In this document: positions 61,888-64,000 of the stretch, one piece after another | Layout: each line of letters opens with the position of its first letter | Position numbering within the stretch: position 1 is the first letter of the stretch | Assembly (NCBI RefSeq): GCF_004564355.1 | Contig: NZ_CP038266.1 | Span: forward strand, 3,534,001-3,598,000 | Direction: 5' to 3' | From: Microbacterium wangchenii | GTDB lineage: Bacteria > Actinomycetota > Actinomycetes > Actinomycetales > Microbacteriaceae | Length of the DNA: 64,000 nt | Translations under genes and position numbers: made by a program | The notes under the pieces: generated by a model | Database searches by the model: none | What the model was told of the DNA's origin: nothing | What the model saw: the letters and a program-made list of their open reading frames with translations, nothing else

Positions 61888-62745
61888 TCAGGCCTTCCCC
61901 GCACTGCCGAAGGTGTCGCACAGACCGACCACGAGATCGACGACCTCCTGGCGCGTGTGCCGGAACAGCGACGGCGGATCCCACGTGCCGGCGGCCTGCG
62001 CGCGCGTGAGGAAGTCCAGCTCTGCTCGCATGAATCGCTCCTTCAGCGCCGTGGAGATGTTGACCTTGGCGCACCCCCGCGCGATCAGGTCGCGGAACTG
62101 ATCGTCGCTCAGACCGCTTCCCCCGTGCAGCGCGATGGGGACGGGGTGGCTCTCGACGATCTGCGTGATGCGCTCACCGTCGAGCACCGGTGTGCTCTTG
62201 TAGGCGCCGTGCGCGTTGCCGATCGCCGGCGCGAACACGTCGACCCCCGTCGCCTCGAGGAACGCGAGCTGCACCTCGAGGCTCTGTCGCCGGCTCTCCT
62301 CGTCGGAGCCGTGATCGTCCTCCACGCCCTGGATGGACTCGATCTCACCCTCCACGTGGGCCCCGAAGCGGCGCGCTTCGGCGACGACCTCGATGGTCTG
62401 TCGCTGGTTCTCCTCGACGGGCAGTTCGGAGGCGTCGAAGAGCACCGAGTTCCAGCCGTGCTGAAGGCACGTCGTGATGACATCACGGTCAGGGCAGTGA
62501 TCCAGGTGCAGCGAGACCGGCACCGGGATGTCGCGGGTGAGGTCGTCCCACATCGCCTTGATGAAGCTCGCGCCCAGGCTCCGCACCGTCTTGACGGAGG
62601 TCTGGACGATGACCGGCGACTGCGCCTGCACCGCTCCGGCGAGAACCGCCTCGAGCGTCAGGTCGTTGAAGATGTTGACCGCCGGGACGCCGTAGCGCTC
62701 TGCGAACGAGCGGCCGACGATTTCGGTGAGGGGGACGACAGGCAT
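61888..62745 (-). CDS. Class II (zinc) ketose-bisphosphate aldolase
   Basis: 285 residues. SLHLDHCPDRDVI near 78 (catalytic Asp and first zinc His), HVEGEIESIQGVEDD near 130, APAIGNAHGAYKS near 172, ALHGGSGLSDDQFRDLI near 205, and GCAKVNISTALKERF near 224 are the class II FBA/GatY/KbaY motifs. Cleaves a ketose phosphate to dihydroxyacetone phosphate plus an aldehyde, or the reverse. With DhaKL and an SDR alongside, an unusual sugar or polyol rather than glucose metabolism is likely. Substrate not determinable. Confidence 0.92.
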   Translation of the reverse strand: MPVVPLTEIVGRSFAERYGVPAVNIFNDLTLEAVLAGAVQAQSPVIVQTSVKTVRSLGASFIKAMWDDLTRDIPVPVSLHLDHCPDRDVITTCLQHGWNSVLFDASELPVEENQRQTIEVVAEARRFGAHVEGEIESIQGVEDDHGSDEESRRQSLEVQLAFLEATGVDVFAPAIGNAHGAYKSTPVLDGERITQIVESHPVPIALHGGSGLSDDQFRDLIARGCAKVNISTALKERFMRAELDFLTRAQAAGTWDPPSLFRHTRQEVVDLVVGLCDTFGSAGKA

Positions 62746-62768
62746 GGGCGTTCTCCTTGGGGTGTGGA

Positions 62769-63671
62769 TCAGGACTCGCGCAGGCGCGCGGACTGGGCGC
62801 GGTACTCGTCGAAGGCTCGGGCGCGCTCGGCGGCCGCATCCGGGTCGGTGACGCAGTCGTCGTACGCGGCCAGGATGCTGTCGAAGTGCGCACGCAGGCC
62901 CTCACGGGTCTCCGGGAACGGCAGCACCCAGAACCGGTCGGCCACGATCGCATCGCGCACGTGCTGGGCGAGCTCCACCGGATCCATCCCGCCCGCGTAC
63001 AGTCGGCGCTGCAACTCCACGAAGCGCTCGTCGGCGATGAAGCTCGACCCCGAGGCCAGTTCCGCGGGCCGGCGATCCAGCGTGTGTGCGATGTCGGAAC
63101 GGACGCTCGCCGGGCACAGGAGGCTTACCCCGATTCCCTGGGCCGGGAGGGTCAGAGCGTAGCTCTCCATGAGGTTGATGACGGCGGCCTTCGAGGCGGC
63201 GTAGATTGCGGCGCTGGGGCTCCCCTGGAAGCCGGCCATGGATGCGACCGAGACGATGTGTCCTCCGGCGCCATGCGCGAGCATGCGAGGGAGCAGCGTC
63301 TGGATGCCGTTGACCATCCCGCCGAAATTGACGCCGAGGATCCAGTCGAAGTCGGCGTAGGTGGCCTTCTCCAGCGGACCGAAGCCGTTCACCCCCGCCG
63401 TGTTGAACAGGAGCGACGCAGGAGCGCCCAATCCGTCCTCGATGTCGTCCGCCGCGCGCTCCCAGGCCTCACGGTCACGGATGTCCAGCCGTACCGGGTG
63501 CACCGTGATGCCGCGCGACCGGAGCGTTTCCGCCGCGGTCTCCAATGCTTCCTGGCGCACGTCGACGATCGCCACTTTGCAGCCGAGATCACCGAACACC
63601 TGCGCCTGGCCGAACCCGACCCCGGACGCCCCGCCGGTGATCACCGCCACCCGACCTGCGAAGTCCTGCAC
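62769..63671 (-). CDS. Short-chain dehydrogenase/reductase
   Basis: 300 residues from the GTG at 63671, with GGAAGGAG 6-7 bases before. VAVITGGASGVGFGQAQVFGDLG near 7 (TGxxxGxG), LFNTAGVNGFGPL near 88, catalytic Ser in VSVASMAGFQG, and YAASKAAVINLMESYAL near 153 are canonical. The C-terminal part after 190 is longer than in small SDRs. First gene of the polyol/sugar operon on the minus strand and probably oxidises a polyol or hydroxy acid. An AraC gene lies upstream on the same strand. Confidence 0.9.
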   Translation of the reverse strand: MQDFAGRVAVITGGASGVGFGQAQVFGDLGCKVAIVDVRQEALETAAETLRSRGITVHPVRLDIRDREAWERAADDIEDGLGAPASLLFNTAGVNGFGPLEKATYADFDWILGVNFGGMVNGIQTLLPRMLAHGAGGHIVSVASMAGFQGSPSAAIYAASKAAVINLMESYALTLPAQGIGVSLLCPASVRSDIAHTLDRRPAELASGSSFIADERFVELQRRLYAGGMDPVELAQHVRDAIVADRFWVLPFPETREGLRAHFDSILAAYDDCVTDPDAAAERARAFDEYRAQSARLRES

Positions 63672-63769
63672 CGTGCGCTCCTTCCCGGCAGCGCTGCTCT
63701 GCGCGACCCTGACCAGCCTCACCCGGAATGGCACGCCGGGCGCGTCTCACTGTGAGACGCGCCTGGCCG

Positions 63770-64000
63770 TCAGAGACCGAGCGCCTGCGCCCGCCATTCG
63801 GTGGGCGACATGCCGAAGGCGGCCCGGAACTGTCGGGAGAAGTGTGCGGGGTGGCGGAAGCCGCAATCGGCGGCGATCTGAGCAACCCCCCGCTCCGACG
63901 CCGATGTCCGGGCGAGCGCCGCGCGAGCGCGCTCGAGGCGTCGGGTCCGAACCGACTGCGTGACGCTCGTCCCGTGCGCGGTGAAAGCCGCCTGCACCTG
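63770..64000 (-). CDS. AraC-family transcriptional regulator, C-terminal end only
   Basis: The last 76 residues of a protein cut by the right edge of the window. TQSVRTRRLERARAALART, VAQIAADCGFRHPAHFSRQFRAAFGMSPTEWR (about 38-69 of the visible part, read in parts) is the second AraC/XylS helix-turn-helix and closing signature. It reads toward the SDR-aldolase-dhaLK operon, 98 bases away, and is the likely activator of that operon. Ligand-binding domain not visible. Confidence 0.88.
   Translation of the reverse strand, partial: QVQAAFTAHGTSVTQSVRTRRLERARAALARTSASERGVAQIAADCGFRHPAHFSRQFRAAFGMSPTEWRAQALGL

Overview
The window is high-GC (about 70% G+C) actinobacterial chromosome. It most resembles Microbacteriaceae, probably Microbacterium or a close relative. 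The evidence is the coproporphyrin-type heme gene set with HemQ, GTG starts and ATGA/GTGA gene couplings throughout, actinobacterial small families (DUF3618, YtxH-like), and many promoters whose -10 box lies 6-7 bases before the start codon, which implies leaderless mRNAs. I saw no rRNA, tRNA, CRISPR array, integrase or transposase. Gene density is high and no gap exceeds 300 bases.

Region 1 (1-16 kb) is housekeeping. A minus-strand heme block runs hemE-hemY, then three small envelope genes, then hemQ-hemC-hemD-hemB (hemB runs off the left edge). hemA lies alone on the plus strand. With them are an ATPase-type regulator, an arginase-fold protein lacking a metal ligand, a methyltransferase, a glycosyltransferase coupled to a HhH-GPD protein, and glyS.

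Region 2 (16-27.8 kb) is a mixed accessory stretch: lipoprotein, SDR, cyclase-family protein, L-2-hydroxyglutarate oxidase, GNAT, three MFS transporters, a MerR regulator and a POT peptide transporter. Three related palindromic elements sit between convergent genes here.

Region 3 (27.8-59.4 kb) is devoted mainly to aromatic compounds. It holds pcaHGBDC (protocatechuate ring cleavage) and a MarR-flanked acyl-CoA operon (SDR, amidohydrolase, acyl-CoA dehydrogenase, MaoC, CoA ligase). A secreted hydrolase follows, with its signal peptide out of frame. Next are two SsuABC/TauABC-type transporter operons, one ending in paaX. The other carries an aldehyde dehydrogenase, a TPP-dependent lyase, a LigW-like decarboxylase and a second amidohydrolase. 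An IclR regulator is divergent to metF-purU-ligM, and padR-folE follows. Read together, the genes suggest a route from a lignin-type methoxy aromatic acid to the beta-ketoadipate pathway: LigW-like decarboxylation to vanillate, tetrahydrofolate-dependent O-demethylation by the LigM homologue, then Pca enzymes. MetF and PurU would return the one-carbon unit and free folate.

Region 4 (59.5-64 kb) is a minus-strand sugar or polyol operon: SDR, class II aldolase, HAD phosphatase, dhaL, dhaK. It ends with a truncated AraC regulator at the right edge.

Functions are assigned from recognised motifs and remembered family sequences, not from database searches. Substrates in region 3 are inferences.
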